Origin: Roseomonas marmotae
GTDB taxonomy: Bacteria; Pseudomonadota; Alphaproteobacteria; Acetobacterales; Acetobacteraceae
DNA: 64,000 nt
Assembly (NCBI RefSeq): GCF_017654485.1
Contig: NZ_CP061091.1
Location: forward strand, 1,983,501-2,047,500
Direction: 5' to 3'
How positions within the stretch are numbered: the first letter of the stretch is position 1; each line of letters starts with the position of its first letter. The translations under genes and the position numbers were made by a program. The notes below the pieces were generated by a model. The model worked only from the letters and a program-made list of their open reading frames with translations. It searched no databases and was not told where the DNA came from. Below, piece by piece: positions 61,857 to 64,000 of the stretch.

Positions 61857-62612
61857 TCAGGGCAGCACTTCCAGCGCGTCCCCGCGCGAGACCCTGCCAT
61901 CTTCCAGCACCAGCGCGTGCAGGCCGAGATCGGCATGGCCGAAATGCTCCCGCAGCAGCTTCGGCACATTGGCGTCGCGCTCGGCGGTGACAGGGTTCAC
62001 CTGCGTCGCCGGGCAGCGCATCGTCCGCTTGTAGATGGAGAGGCGGGCGCCGCCGATCAGCACCTCCTTGTCCACCCAATCGAACTCGGCCCAGGCCGGC
62101 AGCCCGCTGAAATAGATATTGGCGCGGAAGCGGAGCGGGTCGAGCGTCAGCCCCGTGGCCTTTTCCAGCGCCGCGATAGTGGCCAGGTTGATCAGCGTCA
62201 CGCCCTTCCGCCGGTCGTCGGAGAAGGCATGGCCGGGGGCGGAGACAAAGCGGGGGGTGCCGCGCGCCTCCTCGCCCAGATAGGCGGTCAGGGCGGCGGC
62301 GATGGCGTTCCGGCCCGTCGGGGTCTGGGTGCTTGCCAGCAATTCCTGCCCGCCCGGGATCCGCAGCAGCAACTGGCCACTATGACCGTCATAGGCGGCC
62401 GAGATCAGCGCCAGCCGCTCATTCACCATCAGGCAGGCGAAATGCCGCTTGGGCAGGAAGCCGGGCGCGGCCTCGTCGAAAGGCGCGTCGCCCTGGGCCA
62501 GGGCGAACCGGCGGTCGTCCTGGATGCATTCGCCGGCCTTCAGCAGCACATCCTCCAGCGCCTCGGCGGTCAGGCCTTTCACGGGATATCGGTAGAGCGT
62601 CTCGACGCGCAT
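61857..62612 (-). CDS. MOSC domain-containing protein
   Basis: A 251-residue protein. The N-terminal MOSC_N beta-barrel (VETLYRYPVKGLTAEALEDVLL, then FACLMVNERLALISA) is followed by a MOSC domain with the conserved Cys in IYKRTMRCPATQVNP. MOSC proteins handle molybdenum cofactor or sulfur transfer; the YcbX-like subset reduces N-hydroxylated compounds. No molybdopterin gene is adjacent. It interrupts the usual DUF4167-clpB neighbourhood on the opposite strand and is divergent from clpB. Confidence 0.87.
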   Translation of the reverse strand: MRVETLYRYPVKGLTAEALEDVLLKAGECIQDDRRFALAQGDAPFDEAAPGFLPKRHFACLMVNERLALISAAYDGHSGQLLLRIPGGQELLASTQTPTGRNAIAAALTAYLGEEARGTPRFVSAPGHAFSDDRRKGVTLINLATIAALEKATGLTLDPLRFRANIYFSGLPAWAEFDWVDKEVLIGGARLSIYKRTMRCPATQVNPVTAERDANVPKLLREHFGHADLGLHALVLEDGRVSRGDALEVLP

Positions 62613-62650
62613 GCACTGCTGCCTTCCCTGGCTTTTTTACCCACCCCGGC

Positions 62651-62680
62651 CTTGAAGCCGGCGCCAACCCTTTACCACAT
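62651..62680 (+). promoter_or_regulatory. Candidate heat-shock (RpoH-type) promoter for clpB
   Basis: CTTGAA (62651-62656) matches the RpoH -35 box. CCACAT (62675-62680), 18 bases on, resembles the alphaproteobacterial heat-shock -10. It lies 75 bases upstream of the clpB ATG. clpB is a classic RpoH target, which supports the assignment, but the -10 match is only partial. Confidence 0.45.
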
Positions 62681-62754
62681 TCAATCTCGTTACGGTGCCC
62701 GGGGGTCGCCTTGCAGGGTCTCGAGTGCCGGTCCGCTCAAAGGAGGGGCCATTC

Positions 62755-64000
62755 ATGGATATTGAGAAGTTCACCGAGCGCGCCCGCGGCTTCCTGCAGG
62801 CCGCGCAGACCATCGCCATACGCGAATACCACCAGCGCGTGACCCCGGAGCATCTGCTCAAGGCGCTGCTGGATGACGAGCAGGGTGCCGCCGCCGGGCT
62901 GATCCGCGCCGCGGGTGCCGACCCGAACCCCGTGAAGATCGCCGTGGACGCCGAGATCAGCCGTCTGCCCAAGGTTCAGGGTGCCGGCGCCGGCCAGCCG
63001 CAATTCGTGCCCGAGATCGTGCGGGTGCTGGATGCCGCGCAGCAGCAGGCCACCAAGGCCGGCGACAGCTTCGTGGCGCAGGACAGGCTGCTGGTCGCCC
63101 TGGCCGCGAGCGACACCCCCGCCGGGCGCGCCCTGGTGCATGCGGGTGCCACCGCCCAGAAGCTGGAAGCCGCCGTCGAGGCCGTGCGCAAGGGCCGCAA
63201 GGTGGACAGCGCCAATGCCGAGCAGCAGTTCGACGCGCTGAAGAAATATGCCCGCGACCTGACCGAGGCCGCGCGCGACGGCAAGCTCGACCCGGTGATC
63301 GGCCGGGACGAGGAGATCCGCCGCGCCATCCAGGTGCTGGCCCGCCGCACCAAGAACAACCCGGTGCTGATCGGCGAGCCTGGCGTCGGCAAGACCGCCA
63401 TCGTCGAGGGGCTGGCGCTGCGCATCGTCAATGGCGACGTGCCGGAGGCGCTGCGCGACAAGCGCGTGCTGGCGCTCGACCTGGGTGCCATGGTGGCCGG
63501 CGCGAAGTACCGCGGCGAGTTCGAGGAGCGCCTGAAGGGCGTGCTGACCGAGATCGAGAGCGCGGCTGGCGAGGTCATCCTCTTCATCGACGAGATGCAC
63601 ACGCTGATCGGCGCGGGCAAGGCAGATGGGGCGATGGACGCCTCCAACCTGCTGAAGCCGGCCCTGGCGCGCGGCGAGCTGCACTGCATCGGCGCCACCA
63701 CGCTGGACGAATACCGCAAGCATGTGGAGAAGGACGCGGCCCTGGCCCGTCGCTTCCAGCCGGTCTTCGTGGGTGAGCCGAGCGTGGAGGACACCATCTC
63801 CATCCTGCGCGGCATCAAGGAGAAGTACGAGCTGCACCATGGCGTCCGCATCTCGGATAGCGCGCTGGTGGCGGCGGCGACCCTCTCCAACCGCTACATC
63901 ACCGACCGCTTTCTGCCGGATAAGGCCATCGACCTGATGGACGAGGCCGCCAGCCGCCTGCGCATGCAGGTGGACAGCAAGCCGGAGGAGCTGGACGAGG
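62755..64000 (+). CDS. clpB: ATP-dependent chaperone ClpB, N-terminal part
   Basis: The first 415 codons of a Hsp100 disaggregase, cut by the right edge. The N domain (residues 1-145, [20 protein letters not shown]) contains two Clp-N repeats. NBD1 follows with Walker A GEPGVGKT (207-214), Walker B ending Asp279-Glu280 ([15 protein letters not shown]), and the start of the middle domain near [14 protein letters not shown]. With DnaK it resolubilises aggregated proteins. AAAGGAGG precedes the ATG. A heat-shock-type promoter is proposed upstream. Confidence 0.96.
   Translation, partial: MDIEKFTERARGFLQAAQTIAIREYHQRVTPEHLLKALLDDEQGAAAGLIRAAGADPNPVKIAVDAEISRLPKVQGAGAGQPQFVPEIVRVLDAAQQQATKAGDSFVAQDRLLVALAASDTPAGRALVHAGATAQKLEAAVEAVRKGRKVDSANAEQQFDALKKYARDLTEAARDGKLDPVIGRDEEIRRAIQVLARRTKNNPVLIGEPGVGKTAIVEGLALRIVNGDVPEALRDKRVLALDLGAMVAGAKYRGEFEERLKGVLTEIESAAGEVILFIDEMHTLIGAGKADGAMDASNLLKPALARGELHCIGATTLDEYRKHVEKDAALARRFQPVFVGEPSVEDTISILRGIKEKYELHHGVRISDSALVAAATLSNRYITDRFLPDKAIDLMDEAASRLRMQVDSKPEELDE

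Overview
The window is a very GC-rich stretch of bacterial chromosome with densely packed genes on both strands. The gene set points to an alphaproteobacterium, most likely an Acetobacteraceae member of the Roseomonas kind. The evidence is the conserved order rodZ-like, ispG, hisS, prfA, prmC, DUF4167, clpB; the comF, grxC, DUF1178, ubiG, lysC block; and small proteins typical of Alphaproteobacteria (GapR/DUF2312, DUF1244, DUF4167). The genus is inferred from overall character and was not tested by alignment. I found no tRNA, rRNA, CRISPR array, insertion sequence, integrase or phage gene. The two ends cut genes: a flavin reductase on the left and clpB on the right.

Region 1 to 24.6 kb is a catabolic and accessory zone. 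A TetR regulator with a zinc-free MDR dehydrogenase lies divergent from an MFS carrier. A tightly overlapping four-gene operon follows: a non-canonical SDR, an M20 carbamoylase-like amidase, a UPF0178 protein with an apparent CTG start, and a lipoprotein with two aspartic-protease motifs. Next come a penicillin-acylase-family enzyme divergent from an N-acyl-D-amino-acid deacylase, and an Lrp regulator divergent from a LysE exporter. Housekeeping genes are interspersed (class II DAHP synthase, nicotinate phosphoribosyltransferase, xanthine phosphoribosyltransferase, csaA). A gamma-glutamyltransferase and an amidase close the zone. Five unrelated C-N hydrolases within about 18 kb suggest use of amides, N-acyl amino acids or peptides. 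One DMT-family transporter gene is a clear pseudogene.

Region 24.6 to 43 kb begins with a sugar-acid-type operon (2-hydroxyacid dehydrogenase, IlvD/Edd dehydratase, RraA-like protein) under a divergent GntR regulator with a visible operator. It continues with a SbmA/BacA-like ABC transporter operon, a 14-TM drug exporter, an OmpA-like porin with a clear terminator, a large FAD/Fe-S 2-hydroxyacid dehydrogenase divergent from a serine-glyoxylate-type aminotransferase, gapR, and an acyl-CoA ligase.

Region 43 to 64 kb is mostly core metabolism and information processing: oligoendopeptidase F with an ABC1 kinase, a ClC channel, radC, map, a BioC-like methyltransferase divergent from comF, the ubiG/lysC pair, then the rodZ-like to clpB block. 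The main regulatory signals are a perfect 10-bp-arm palindrome over the comF -10 box, a promoter plus intrinsic-terminator leader in front of gapR, two hairpins that touch Shine-Dalgarno sequences, and two large palindromes that share one core. I did not find one clearly new multi-gene system. The best leads are the two-lobed protease lipoprotein and its operon, and these regulatory structures.
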